Of a stretch of 64,000 nt of DNA, positions 37,680 through 49,229 are shown piece after piece. The stretch's first letter is position 1, and the number at the start of each line of letters is the position of its first letter. The position numbers and the translations under genes are program-made. The stretch comes from Pezizomycotina sp. ARF18 (taxonomy: Eukaryota > Ascomycota), in assembly GCA_002224055.1 (NCBI GenBank), contig AZLU01000040.1, positions 141,957-205,956 of the forward strand. Reading direction: 5' to 3'. The notes under the pieces are model-generated. The model did no database searches. It saw nothing but the letters and a program-made list of their open reading frames with translations, and had not been told where the DNA came from.

Positions 37680-39600
37680 CTCTAGTTTCTAACATCACTG
37701 GTTGATATCCAGTTAACGCTATCCTGCAATTTCAACGGTATAGAATTGGCTTACCAACGCCACGATCAAAGCCAACCCCTAGCTAGGTTTGTAGGAGAAT
37801 CAGGCATCAGAGACGTAATCGCAAAATATAATTCCCTGCTGCCGTATCTTCTGCCATGAGATTGAAAAAGCCACGAGAGTTTAATCTTTCTTGGGCAAGG
37901 TTTTCTCACAATTGGGTTGACCATTTTAGGTCTGGCCATTCCAGCGATCGCAAAGCAACGATCATAGGGTATCTCTCGTTATCCGGTCTCGTCGGCGAAG
38001 ATGAAGGCTGGAATCTCTGCCCCTTGATGATCTATAGAGCACCGTACTTTCGTTAACATTAAAGAGAAATACATGATCTATGATTCGCAGGGAAGGGATT
38101 ACGTGGATGGTTCTCACAAAAGTTGCCCGTTCTAGAGCCTAAAGTGGATTATACGGTCAAAGCTGAGATGTGGGCCATGGCCTTTTCAATCTGTCCCCGT
38201 CCTACTGAATTTCCCAACGATTAAAAATCGGCATGGGTAAGGGAGACAGAGCTAGCTCTGTTTTGTATACTTTTATCAGATAATTGATATCTGTGGGGTC
38301 GTCCTTTCGCTACAAAAAAAAAAAACACAAAGGCTCGGACATTGCTCGCAGATTATCGCTTAGGACTCGATATATAATCCAGATTCCTAAGCCACCTATG
38401 ACATTTCTATATTCTCAGATTTAGTCTAAAGTCTGAGGCGTAGATATGATCGTTGGCTCGCTGATCGGATGGGATTACACTATCATTTATTCCCAATGCC
38501 GGTGGTGCTTATATACGGCGCCTCGACAATAATAGGCCCTAGAGTATTGGTCTCACCATATGACTTATCCCGCAAAGCCTAGCTTCAGGGAAGCCTCCTC
38601 TATAAGAGCTCGTGATGATTGAGAAGCAACTTCGTGTCTTTGTCATCTTTGGAATGTTCGCGATTAAACAAGCAGATCGCTTGTAATCGCACAGAGCATT
38701 ATACTTGTCTGAGTTAGGGTTGACTTTCTATTGATCCGGATTTTTTGGGTAACTGATTTTGGTTACCGGAATTCCGGTCCCTCGATAGCGCCCTGTTTTC
38801 CCGGCCAATAGAGCAATCGTTCGGTAGTATGTTGTCTGCAGCCCCGGTTTTTCGCCTCCACGAGAAACAAAAAAGCGCAAGAGCAAAAAGAGTAACCCCA
38901 CTTGGCTTGTGAATGAATACGAAAGCGGCACAAAAAGACAGCTTCGCCAGGGAAAATCGTCCAGAACATGATTTCATCTAGTCATTAAGATTTCTTCCTT
39001 TTTCTTCATTTCTTCGAACAAAATTTCCTTGCCATATGGCTATTGCCCATATGGATCCACACTTAGCTGACAAGCCTATGAAACTGCCCCTCGCTTCAAT
39101 CCCTATTCGCATGGACTTGTTCTTAAGTTTGTCATGCCGTGGGGCAAAAGTCTGGTATAAAGTCGATCGTATTTATTTGGAGGGTTTTTTCTCCTTTTCG
39201 TATGTGGCACTCTTGTTACAAAGGAAAAAAGGCCCCACTCCGAGACGACTCATGTAAAGTACCGGTTAACACCCGATTTGCGCGGCAGTTACAAGTACCT
39301 TTTTGCCTTCCGTATGCATCATTATCTAGGCATTTGTATATATTTTACCTGTCCCCTTATTTTATCGTATTTTTTATCTTGCATAATTTTTCTTGATATC
39401 GGGGAGGTATTTTTGTCCTTTTATACTCATTTTAAAATCGATATTTACGTCCCGTTATATAGCCGGGTGTAGAGTTGGGTGGAAACTGCGACGCCATATA
39501 AACAACGAGAAACGACGATACTACTTCAAATGGAGAACAAACGTAATACGGATCAGGATACGTCTGTGATATATGAGATATTCTGATTGGGGGCTTTCTT
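37680..39600. other. Spacer without a supportable gene
   Basis: Only short overlapping frames are present, three of them nested between 38714 and 38977 on the minus strand, with no recognisable motif. The right end is the upstream region of the RGS gene. Confidence 0.4.
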
Positions 39601-39603
39601 GCG

Positions 39604-41314
39604 ATGTCTCGCTTCACGTACCGTCTTCCACATGCCATAACCCGCGACAAGTGGACGGAGAATATTAATGCGGACGAGGATATTACGGGCATACCCCCGA
39701 GTTTATCATGGATGCAATAGCGGGACATGGGTGCAGAGTATGTGAAAAGTGAATATATTTGAGTTCTTGGTGGAATCGGCAATGTAGTGCTAACCGGCGG
39801 ATGCTTATAGATTTGCCGCACTCATGACTTCATGAACTACCTTCACTATGTCGAGCATTCATCCGAGAATTTTAAGTTTTACCTGTGGTATCAGGATTAC
39901 TGCAAGCGGTTCAACCGCCTGCCGCAGAGGCAAAAGGACCTCTCGCCGCCTTTCATAGAAGCGAAGCCTATGATTAAGGCTCGTTCACCGCCTTCGGACT
40001 CTCCGATACCGCCCGCACAGTTTTCACAACCTACGCCAGATGATGCTATAACACCGAGCAAACCTAGACGTACTGATTCAGTTGCCGAAACGCTGACTGA
40101 ACATGAGATGTCGAGTATTACGCTCGGGAATAGCGTGGAAGGGCGTGACTTGTTCAAACTTCAACAATCACAGCCCTTCCGTGCCGAGTTAACGCGTATA
40201 ACATCGCTTTTCCTCACCCCTAACACCGATTCACCTCTTGAACTGAACCTCGACGATCGCGACGACTATTATGTTATGTGCGCTTTCACATACGACACAT
40301 CCTTCCGCCCTTAAACCGGCTCTCCGGGCTGTAGAGATTTACCTTCGTTTGCAATCCCATCCGACTTATTGCCGCCGGAAGATTCAGAACTCACGCAGGA
40401 ACGCGGCTGGTTTATGGCTATCGTGGGGGTTGGGCTGGTTGTTTTGGGCATCCTTGCCGCCGTCATGTTGACGCTATCTCGCAGGCACCGTGCTTGGAGA
40501 ATTTTTCCTGCTTACTTTGCGGCATGGGGTCCTGCAACTTTTCGGGGCAAGGCGGCGGTTTTGCGTGCAGTACTGGGGCTTTGGATACTTACGCTCCCTG
40601 GAACCATGGGAAAAGAGCGAGTACAATAATTTAAAGACGATAAATTCCACCACATCCACCTACGCTTCACGACGCTTTAGCGGATACGCGAACCAATCTT
40701 CATCGAGTTCGATTATCGTTATGAAGGACACGGACGATACCTCGACCTTAACATCGACACGGAGACCGGCAGCATTCTGAATTCTGGGGGCTCACTGAGC
40801 ATCGCGGAGAGGGGAAAGGAAAGAGTATAGCGAGTAGCTTGAGCAGCCTATTCACCCTGGAGAACGGTAGAACCGAAGAGGACGAGGAAGAAGTCAATGT
40901 CCGGTTATTCAACGAGAGGAGCTACATCAGCAGGATGTTCGAGAACGGCGTCCCGGAGATCGACGCGGATATTAGGAGGATTCACTTCGTCATCGGGTCG
41001 CAGCTGGTGGCAGTGGGCACAGCCGCGATGGGGGTGGTCTGCTTGGTGTTATTGCCTATACCTATCATAGGGAAAATATGATGATATATAGGGAAAGAGC
41101 GCATGGATTATCATCGCGGTCTCTCTTGGGAATATTTACCTCGGTGTTTTATTACGGTATTGCGTCGGGCCAAGTAATGGCCGAGACACCGATCATGAGA
41201 TCCTTACCGGTGTTTTTCACGGCGTTATCTTGTTTTTTTCATTGGGTTTTTGTTACGTATTATTAGGCATCGGCTCACCTTCGCATTATATTCGACAGCG
41301 AGGTTCATATTAAT
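39604..41314 (+). CDS. RGS-domain membrane protein (regulator of G-protein signalling)
   Basis: RGS proteins speed GTP hydrolysis by G-alpha subunits. ATG at 39604 starts MSRFTYRLPHAITRDKW. The run GIPPEFIMDA is only readable if the C5 tract at 39694-39698 is six long. An intron lies at 39738-39810 (donor GTATGT, branch GCTAACC, acceptor TATAG). Exon 2 holds the RGS core: DFMNYLHYVEHSSENFKFYL, WYQDYCKRF, a Pro/Ser-rich insert, FRAELTRITSLFL, and then (shifted) CALSHTTHPSALKPALRAVE. Next are hydrophobic segments (FMAIVGVGLVVLGILAAVML and others), the basic-aromatic motif YLRSLEPWEK, a Ser/Thr-rich loop, FENGVPEIDADIRRIHFVIG, and more membrane helices. The C-terminal frame is ambiguous, so the end is approximate. 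The layout of RGS followed by membrane helices is Rax1-like, but I do not assign the symbol. Confidence 0.75.
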
Positions 41315-41319
41315 TACAG

Positions 41320-42000
41320 CAGACCGGTAAATCAGGAATGTTCAAAAATCATTTAATGTGTACATGTATTACATAAAATATAGTATTATTACTGATACCA
41401 ACTCGATGCATTAATGACTAAGCCAAGCCGTTGACCCTTCCGTATATCGAATAGTATGGCGTTAGCAATCTTTCCATGTCACGTCCGGATGAGCTTTTAA
41501 TCATGGTTCGAGAAAGAAGAACTAGCTAACCAATTGCGTCCTAGCCAGTCTGTTAGTAAACTTCTTCCTTTTCTTGAGTCTAATACTGAAATAATAAGAT
41601 TTTCTCATGGATTACAAGCTGATAAGATTAAGAGCGTCTTGAAGCGGTTGGCGAAAGGTTATTTGGGTCTGTCTTCTGCCGATTTGTAAAGCAACTCTGA
41701 AGAATGATGAAGAAACACATTTTTATCTACATCGAAGGAACAACTCAAATCATAGACAAATAAATAAGACGCTTGTTGAATCTCCAATACACTTGCAAAT
41801 ATATGCGTACAGAGGCGTCTTGAGTGCAAGGATATCGTGCCAGAGTCATTGGTACTAGTGATATAAAAGGCGGAATAGTAGTAATTGTTCGGTTCCGAAT
41901 AGAAATTGGGGAAGGGGATGGCAGAGGCGTGTGGGGTATTTTCCCATGGCGGGGCACCACTTTTAAGATTGGCGATAACCCACCGCCAAAGGCAAGAAAC
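41320..42000. other. Spacer without a supportable gene
   Basis: AT-rich stretch after the RGS gene. A 114-codon minus-strand frame at 41659-42003 has no recognisable feature and is opposed by an open plus-strand frame. Confidence 0.35.
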
Positions 42001-42020
42001 CATTCAAAGACTTACAGCGC

Positions 42021-42897
42021 ATGCGAGATTTCCGACAAATTATCACAGATCCTGAACTAGGACTTCTTCAAAACAAACCGGAGGGGCCATCCTGCACGGA
42101 CCCAAAAGCGGCGGCCGATATTGCCAAACCGAGCAGGTATAACTGGAAGAGATCCGCCTCGTCCGCTCCCAGCAACGCTCGAACCATCAACGGGCTCGCT
42201 TATGAGAAGAGTCCGCCTTAGTTACAGATAAGGCTTGCTGTGTGCAAGACCAGCCAACTTACACGACTATCGACAACCTCACCACAGGCTTTGATATACC
42301 AACAAGCATTCACGCAAGTATACTGGAGAGTTATGGTTCAGGAAGCATTCTTCGACACCCTCCTGTTCCTTAATAGCCAGTCCTTGTTGACCTCAGTGGC
42401 TTCGAGCGTCATGTGAACTTCCATTCGATCGAAGAACCCGCAAGATCCGTCGGGAGGATGCTGAAATGCTTCCAGTTTGTACGCGAAACATACCAGTCTA
42501 AGTATACAGCAGGATTCTATGACACTTCTGTGCTTTGGCTTGCCCAGATGATAGTCCGAGGAGCCCTCGTGGACGACCTTGACATCATTGTCCAGTGCAT
42601 TCTTATGGAAGGTATTCTTGGAGAATTAGATAGCGCGTCCTACCGCGAGCATGGCATCAGGACAGGAAGCTCCTGAGAGACAGCTACTGTGGCACTGTGA
42701 AGGAGGGATTTCCGTCAGTCCGCTGTTGGTTTATTCCCCGTATTTGGAATCCAAACTCGAAACCGATCGTGGACGAGGTCACCTCAAAGTTCGACTCGAG
42801 GCTAAAGCAGTTTGACGACTCCTGGACTGCGACCTGCGAGTTTCTGAACAACTCTCTCCCTGTTGTCAATTCTTCCGTTCTTCCCGTAAAGGAATAG
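42021..42897 (+). CDS. Unrecognised protein, several frames
   Basis: A coding-like stretch continues through three plus-strand frames. Readable blocks in order are FRQIITDPELGLLQNKPEGP, QAFTQVYWRVMVQEAFFDTL, then ERHVNFHSIEEPARSVGRML, CFQFVRETYQSKYTAGFYDT, VLWLAQMIVRGALVDDLDII, and after another shift FPSVRCWFIPRIWNPNSKPI and ATCEFLNNSLPVVNSS. It may be preceded by an intron ending TTACAG at about 42017. Composition is soluble and globular with no signal peptide. Inferred size is at least 280 residues. I do not recognise a family. Confidence 0.4.
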
Positions 42898-43323
42898 AGA
42901 GCATGTGGGACTTTCGCATTTGATCATACGATTAAGCAACCTTTTCGAGTTCATCGTGGAGAGTAGCTGCCAGAGCGTCTTTTTAGCCCACTTTCCCGTT
43001 TTTTTGATCGATATTATTACTATAGATGGTGCTTACAGCGCACTGCCGCACTTGACTTCTTATCCTTGTTTCACCTTTGAACTGGTTTACGATTGTAAGG
43101 AGGTAGAATAGAAGACAAAGGACAACTACCGTTTTTAGCACTTAAGTATTCTATTATTTGAGAGTTTTAAGACAGATCAATTAGCCAATAATTTCTATAA
43201 CCGCAAATCGCATCCAGAGAAATAGATCGACATGCTGCACTGAAAATGTTGTAGTACGTTTCACTGGCGGACGACCAGGAACATAATCGCGCATCTGTCA
43301 TCAGATAATTTTTTTTCGGATCC

Positions 43324-45358
43324 ATGGAATGTTTGAGGGGACGGCACTTCTGTTCGCGCGGAGACTCATGCTGCCTGCTATCCCAGGACGTTTATGGACC
43401 CACCCACCACGTTGCGGATCTCCACTACCACGTCATCGTCACTATTGATAACAAACTTTTCTGGGGGAATATTTTACCGCATTTGATGGTCGGTCTTAGT
43501 CTTCGGCGTTTCATCAACAGATAATAACGACTCTATTCGTCCCTGATTACCAATATCTCGCGAATTCAACACTCATTGTGTCGGCTAGAAAAAATACGAA
43601 AGGGGAAATGTTACTTGAGCTTTCATCATCTCTTACCTTCGGAAGTACCCTCGCTTTCCAAGCGGCGGCTTTATCGACTGTCGCGCCTTCTCAATGCCGC
43701 TTCGCACCATTGTTCTCAATTGACTCGATTTTGCAAAACCCAGGAAACTTCAAGTCCGCTTTGCTCTCAGGCGAACGACATTTCCACGCAGATAATATTT
43801 CGTATAATGCCGTGAATGGCTTAACGTACGACGGCACACTCCTAGATTTGTGACGGCTTACCAGCATCCGCCACGATTTCTCCGCCACATCGAAGGAAGC
43901 GCTACATATTATAGTGCTAGCACAGAGCCTTTGCGCTCCATCGGCGTACCCTCATTCGTGGATAGAAATACAGCGCTAGAATTGCTGGAGAGGAAAACTG
44001 ATACTTATGAGAGATTTTAACGAGACTTATCCGGGGCTCGAGGATGGCTACCTTGGTTTTTAGCTAATGGACAGATATGGTGCCGAACCCTGACTGGGTT
44101 GATCGCGTACCCGCGTTAGATAACGTATCTAATCGCGCACCCCAGCTATCTCTCTTAGGTGAATATTCATTATACTCAAATTCTTTTATAGGGCGAGCCG
44201 GCCTGGGCAGTGTACGCTGTGATAGAAGCTCTGGAAAAATGCCATCCTTCCAATGCCGTGAAAGCCCTCGCGGATCGTTGGTCCAACTGGCTAATTACGC
44301 AAGTTTACAGCGTCGACTTTATTCTACCACTTCAATAACGGAACCATAGGCGCCGTCGTAGACTTGAACCAGTCTCTCCCAGTTACGCACCCGTCACAAA
44401 ACTACAATGCGAAGGCGGCGGAGGCAACCGTCTTGATGATTCATATGAAGGCGAGCTGATGACTTGGTTCATATACCTCGTCTCTTTGATCCAAAAGTTG
44501 AAAAGAACAAACTATGGAGGTTAAACGGGCGAAACTACAAGCCGTAGACTTCTCCTTCCCTTCTCCATCCGGGAAGAAAACGGTGACGGGACAGAAGGGG
44601 TATTGGTACTCATCCCACGAAATGCGGAAAGTATTGGAAATGCCGTATTTATCTGTTCCGATCTTAAGCGAGTCTTTCAGAACGGGAGAGAGCAAGGACG
44701 TGTAGTTCGGCCTATAAACAGCGGATTGGCGGCATGTATGCGTCTGTTAGTAATGTGACCTATGAGACTGGCAACATTACGGGGTATATATCGAACGCGG
44801 GTATACCTGAGATATCGTTCCAGACGGAACAAGAGCAGGATGTTGTGACGCCGTATGGTGTCTTCCTACCCCTTAGCCAATGAGAGTGTCGGGCTGGCGT
44901 GGTGGTGGATATGGTCAGCGCAGGCGCTATGCACAGTGCGTTTATTTTCCATTGATCGTATTTTGACAATCCTCAAACATGCAAATTCTTACTTGCAGTG
45001 AACAGATACCCACGGCTCAACGGAGTCCACGTTCCTTAACAACAACGCCGTGTCTGCATTCGTGTCATGGGATTCCAAGATTACGACAGTAGTAGCGCTC
45101 TTGGGTGAGTAGGTGGTCTGGTGAAGCAACGCATGGAAAGAGAAGGGCTATATCATGAATTCACGAAAGTAGTTGAGGTAAGCTCAATTTGAACTCTCGA
45201 GTTTTCCCCAAAGGGCCTTATTTTAGGTCTTCAAAAACTTATAACTGGGTGGCATAGAGAGAGTACGGAGCGGTTTCACCGACATACAAGGCGAGGATAC
45301 TCAATTTTGCGTGCCACCGTGCAACTGCGAAAGGAAGAGACGATTTCACAACGTGTAG
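43324..45358 (+). CDS. Secreted glycoside hydrolase candidate, probably GH162 endo-beta-1,2-glucanase
   Basis: Frame-shifted pieces join into a protein of about 620 residues matching a fungal secreted family I associate with endo-beta-1,2-glucanase SGL (GH162), which cleaves beta-1,2-glucan. Ordered blocks are RTFMDPPTTLRIS, NFSGGIFYRI, NDSIRP, GEMLLELSSSLTFGSTLAFQ, GLTYDGTLLDL, AYQHPPRFLRHIEGSATYYS, VPSFVDRNTALELLERKTDT, DWVDRVPALDN, VYAVIEALEKCHPSNAVKAL, YEGELMTWFIYL, EVKRAKLQAVDFSFPSPSGK, KGYWYSSHEM, GYISNAGIPEISFQTEQEQD, VTPYGVF, GLAWWW, FVSWDSKITTVVALLG, and a tail FTDIQGEDTQFCVPPCNC. Two introns are likely near 44937-44998 (acceptor TTGCAG) and from 45178 (donor GTAAGC). About ten frame changes occur. 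The start is the first ATG before RTFMDPP; signal peptide assignment is unclear because of the shifts. Confidence 0.55.
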
Positions 45359-45381
45359 GGGACACCATAATTAAGATCACT

Positions 45382-45830
45382 CTAGTCAGCATTATGATAT
45401 AATACGAGAAGATATTTACCTTCATTCTTTGATGAAGGATCATGTTGTCTTTGATTCACTATGTCCCGAAAGAACCCCGACCAGCAGTATACTCGATAGA
45501 AAATACTGAGTTTTGTATGCAACCCCCATTGTTTGTTTGAGTTGCAGGAAAGAGAAAAGAGTTGCATACCGTGTGTATTCGGAAAAAATTCCTCGAATTT
45601 TTGAAGGGACTTAATTATGAGCCGAATAGCAACTTTGTAGGAACTTTTATATTTAAGCAATATATCTTTTCGCAATGTACTCCGTATCTCAAATCGGCGT
45701 CCGAAGCGATTATTCGACTCCCCAGTAAAGAACAACATAGCCATCCATCCTACAAATCGTACAGACCTTGACATTCCATATTCTGGAAATCCAACCAGAC
45801 GTTGTGAAATATTCCTAAAGTTTTCCAGCA
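45382..45830. other. Intergenic region
   Basis: An open 153-codon minus-strand frame spans 45382-45843, but it has no recognised motif and AT-rich codon content. I treat it as unsupported. The stretch is otherwise the spacer between the glycosidase candidate and a small membrane-protein gene. Confidence 0.35.
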
Positions 45831-45832
45831 AA

Positions 45833-46167
45833 ATGCATCTCAACAGAGTCGAAAAGGGTCACTCGGTCACCGAGGAGGTAGACTTGGGAACCGGTCGTTG
45901 GACAATAAATGCTGACGAAGAAAACGCAAACATCGGACTGCGGCGATACCCCGAACGGGGCTCATGCAATCATGCTACCTGGGGACAGAGGGCTGTTTTA
46001 CCTGGAAGAAACTCATACTCACCTGTTTTATGATTGTGGTAGTCGACGCATTGGCAGTCTGTGGTATAATACTCGTACGAAATAACGCTTCAAAGAGGCG
46101 ATCCTACAAGCGGAGGGATGAAATAGCACGGAGGAGGAATGTATCCATACTGAACTGGGATACATGA
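45833..46167 (+). CDS. Small single-pass membrane protein
   Basis: ATG at 45833 begins MHLNRVEKGHSVTEEVDLGT, followed by an acidic part (WTINADEENANIGLRRYPER). One apparent base deletion near 45960 leads into CYLGTEGCFTWKKLILTCFM, where a transmembrane helix (LILTCFMIVVVDALAVCGII) begins, and a strongly basic tail (NNASKRRSYKRRDEIARRRN) ending at 46167. Total is about 110 residues. The positive charges after the helix suggest the C-terminus faces the cytosol. No family is recognised. It is the first of several small membrane proteins in the next 11 kb. Confidence 0.5.
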
Positions 46168-46169
46168 CC

Positions 46170-46770
46170 GGCTCTGGATGGCCTTCTATTAGACACCAAT
46201 ATTGCCTTTCAGCTCAACCTGCGAATAAGAGCGAGAGAGAGGTAAACGCCCTCTGCAGTGTATACACGGATGTGTCTATCTGTAGTCTTGAGCGACCAAG
46301 ACCATAGACTCAGGATCAATCAACGCTTTCAATCACGAAACTAACGATTGTGCGGCGACGGACGGTGTTACTCTTGGTATAAATACAAGGAGATGTTTTC
46401 TGCTGGGCCACCATTATTTTGAATATTTTGATTGCTTTCAAATGTACATATTCTCGCAGGCATGTATACTTCAAGTTGGAGATAGAAACGAAGTCACTCG
46501 TTGGAAGAGTAGTCTAGCCCTTATATCAATATCACTCTTGAGCATTCAAAAGATTGAAATCCCAACAACTTTAAAACGCAGTTGTTCTTTTTTAAATCTG
46601 TATGATCACTGGATGGCCTTAACTTACAAGATAGTAGTCGTAAATTTAAAGCACGTTGCAAACCATTATATGCATTACCTACTGTAAACAAAAAAAAAAA
46701 AAAAAGAATCCTCAATACGCATTTGACCCAGAACCCGTGTACCCCAATACAGTGAACACTAGGCGTAAGT
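46170..46770. other. Intergenic region with A16 tract
   Basis: No gene is supported. A 16-nt A tract lies at 46690-46705. An 81-codon plus-strand frame at 46442-46687 has no recognised content. Confidence 0.4.
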
Positions 46771-46774
46771 ACAA

Positions 46775-46990
46775 CTAACCATTATCGATCATCCCCTGGT
46801 GTCTTTCATGTCTGCCATTATATGGATCGTGTCCGGCCATTTTTACTGAAATGTCTCTGAAACTTTTACTCATTAGAAGTATGCGACTAAATAATGATCC
46901 CACGAAACCAATATCCATCCAACTCAACCGGAAGAATGGAAGAACGAGGATGAAGATGAGGAGAACAGCAACGCCGCGACGACATATCAA
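46775..46990 (-). CDS. Possible small membrane protein (C-terminal part)
   Basis: A 71-codon minus-strand frame contains a strong hydrophobic helix (GVAVLLIFILVLPFFRLSWM), a second mildly hydrophobic stretch, and a polar tail (GHDPYNGRHERHQGMIDNG). It has no ATG at its 5' end; an out-of-frame ATG (MSSRRC) lies just upstream, so a shift or an upstream exon is possible. It could equally be chance. It is listed because it sits in a run of similar small membrane-protein genes. Confidence 0.28.
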   Translation of the reverse strand: MICRRGVAVLLIFILVLPFFRLSWMDIGFVGSLFSRILLMSKSFRDISVKMAGHDPYNGRHERHQGMIDNG

Positions 46991-46999
46991 CCCAGTCTA

Positions 47000-47690
47000 A
47001 ACCGCCAATTATTTTACCCTGCGGCATTCAAATCTCTTACAAACTTTCAAGTTCATTTTCGTCGCTTTCTATTTATGGTATTCGCTCTTCCTGTCACCGC
47101 TCTTGGATTATATGGACGTGCAGAGCGCTCGTTGGAAAGCGGAGAAGCGCAAGGGGTGCCGGAAGCTCATGAGGAACGGATTTGTTCAATTGGCGGACTG
47201 ATCCGAGTCAGAATATGAATGTTTACAGTTATTGATGCTAGAAGACAGCGTTGCAAGGCCGTATTAACTAGACGATGCTGGGAAGATTTATTTTATGGCG
47301 CTACTGCGAAGATTAGCAACCTACTTCAAAAACTTTATGATTTAAGGCTTAGTAAATATTTAAATAGCTCTACGTATATCCAGATTTTCTTAATTATAAC
47401 TAAATACAATCCTCGATCATATCTAGACTGTCCTTAAGGCATTCTTCATTCCCGATCTAGATTACCGTCAGATACCTAGATCTTCGTGCCCTTAGTTTCG
47501 CATTTATCTCACGTCCGGAGAAGGCGTGCGAATTATATCTCACCTATATCTTGAAGGTAGTCACTCGGCAAACTTACCTTGTATATTGTGAAGCGTCGGT
47601 ACTAAACCCGAGATTTACATTGCGCTCGCAGACCCTTAGTTTCCTTCAGCACAAGATAGACACCAGGAGAGCACGCCATTACACAGAGAA
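47000..47690. other. Spacer without a supportable gene
   Basis: Short frames only (for example 47219-47437), with no recognised content. Confidence 0.4.
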
Positions 47691-47695
47691 CAACA

Positions 47696-47921
47696 ATGAA
47701 CGCCCCGCGGCACCAAAAGTACAGCGCGGGCTTCGGTCACGTCAACCCAAAGGCGACAAACCCAAACACGGGGCGAACGAACCATCCAAGTTAACCGCGC
47801 GGGAAGTTGCAGCCATATGGTTGATGCTAAGGGTTTCCTAATCAATTTGGTAGTCATCACCATAAGCATCATTTTTGTGGGTATCTTGTCCTTTTGGCAG
47901 GGCCCTGAAGCGGAAGCCTGA
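47696..47921 (+). CDS. Very small single-pass membrane protein
   Basis: ATG at 47696 begins MNAPRHQKYSAGFGHVNPKA, a basic and polar N-terminus. After a frame change near 47790 the sequence continues VDAKGFLINLVVITISIIFV, a clear transmembrane helix, and ends GILSFWQGPEAEA at 47921. Total is about 75 residues. The charge pattern (basic before, acidic after the helix) suggests N-inside topology. No family is recognised. The frame change needs two deletions or one insertion, so the exact join is uncertain. Confidence 0.38.
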
Positions 47922-47924
47922 GAG

Positions 47925-48590
47925 GAGACGCAGGTGATGGAAGGGTAAAGAGATCATCTTCGTCTTCCTGGGATATTTGTTGGTTGGTCAGGTATTGGGG
48001 CGGAGAGGCAATTCAAGGCATGTCTACTCCGCCAGGAGCGTAGGTTACCTTTAGCCCGGTGTTACGCATATCGAATCGTTCGATGTTTGAACACAGACGG
48101 CACGCTTTCTGAATCAACGGGAATGCTGGATGTAAATTGTCCAGATACTTTAACCATCGCCTACGTTTAATTGAGCTAGAACATTTATTGGCGTATAATT
48201 TCTGGGGAATTTCCATACATAAATATTTCGAAAACGCCAGTAGTCTCAGTATGCGATAGTCGATGTCCACCTGTCCTCTTGATTTCTGAATTAAAAGGTG
48301 GGTAACCTAATTAAGTTTCGAGTATCCAATGCTGAATGACTGGACTCAGAAAGTTTCGCTGCACACTTAATGTGTGTGTGTGTGTGTGTTCTATTGCATC
48401 TAACTAGTTGAGCCATTCTGAAAGATCAATTTCTATAGACAAACAGTAGCCCGGTTGCATCGAGCAGTTGAATCCCGGATGTCTCTTCTTAACAATAATT
48501 AAAAGTGCACAATAGTGAGTTCAAGATTGACCACAATCAATACTGCAATCACCCCCACATCCCATCGACAAGCTACCATTTACGGACTTA
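47925..48590. other. Spacer with a (TG)n microsatellite
   Basis: No gene is supported. A dinucleotide (TG)9 run lies at 48371-48389. The last 100 bases are the likely promoter and leader of the membrane-protein gene at 48595. Confidence 0.5.
48371..48389 (+). repeat. (TG)9 microsatellite
   Basis: A TG dinucleotide run between two small membrane-protein genes. It is a potential length-polymorphic marker. Confidence 0.95.
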
Positions 48591-48594
48591 AAGC

Positions 48595-48902
48595 ATGACC
48601 GAAGCCCCCGAAAACAAATCCCAAACCCCTCGCGATGGGGATCTAGGACTAGAGGAAGTCCGCCTCGACGAGATAGATTGGGTAGCCGACGAAGAAAGAG
48701 CCACTTCTCGATCGATATTCACACTCGCTTCCGAATTAGCGTCGGATCCCGAGCAGCTCAAACAAAGGCCACTGTGGGTGAGCTGCCTTTTCGATCCTTG
48801 GGTCATAATCGCGATAATCGGTGCTCGCGGGGATCGGTATGCTTCTCTACGGGATAGTAATTAGCGTTAAGCACACTCGGGCATCAGAGAAGGCGCTGAT
48901 AT
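48595..48902 (+). CDS. Small single-pass membrane protein with acidic N-terminal region
   Basis: ATG at 48595 begins MTEAPENKSQTPRDGDLGLE and continues with a very acidic, non-secretory N-terminus (EEVRLDEIDWVADEERATSR, then FTLASELASDPEQLKQRP). The hydrophobic region starts FDPWVIIAIIG; reading is best continued in the neighbouring frame as VLAGIGMLLYGIVISVKHTR and ends ASEKALI at 48902. Total is about 100 residues. The single helix followed by SVKHTR suggests a membrane-anchored acidic domain. I recognise no family. It is followed on the same strand by two similarly built genes at 49230 and 50259. Confidence 0.5.
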
Positions 48903-48904
48903 GA

Positions 48905-49225
48905 TTAGATTCTTGGGAAATTGTTTTCTACGCATGTAGCTACGGGTCAGCATACAGTAGTAGTATATAGCTTGGATATATCTAGTCACATTAGTCCTAA
49001 GTACCCGTGATAACGAGATATGGACCGGGAATTACATTGCCCGCATAATGATGGCAAATTCATTTACTTCTTCATTTCGTGTCACGGATTTAACGTTTCA
49101 AGGAAGAAAGTTTCCTTTTCTTCACTCTTCAAGTGGCCTTAAATTTAGTTTACAAGCTCGAATTCCTAAAACTTGGCTCTGAAGCCTCGTTTTCCTGTAA
49201 AATCACTTCGGAAATTGGAAAGGGC
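48905..49225. other. Intergenic region
   Basis: AT-rich spacer between two small membrane-protein genes. No coding signal is seen. Confidence 0.45.
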
Positions 49226-49229
49226 TTTG

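Noticed and set aside
45382-45843. 153-codon minus-strand frame
   Set aside because: No recognised content and AT-driven residues; it also overlaps the start of the small membrane-protein gene.
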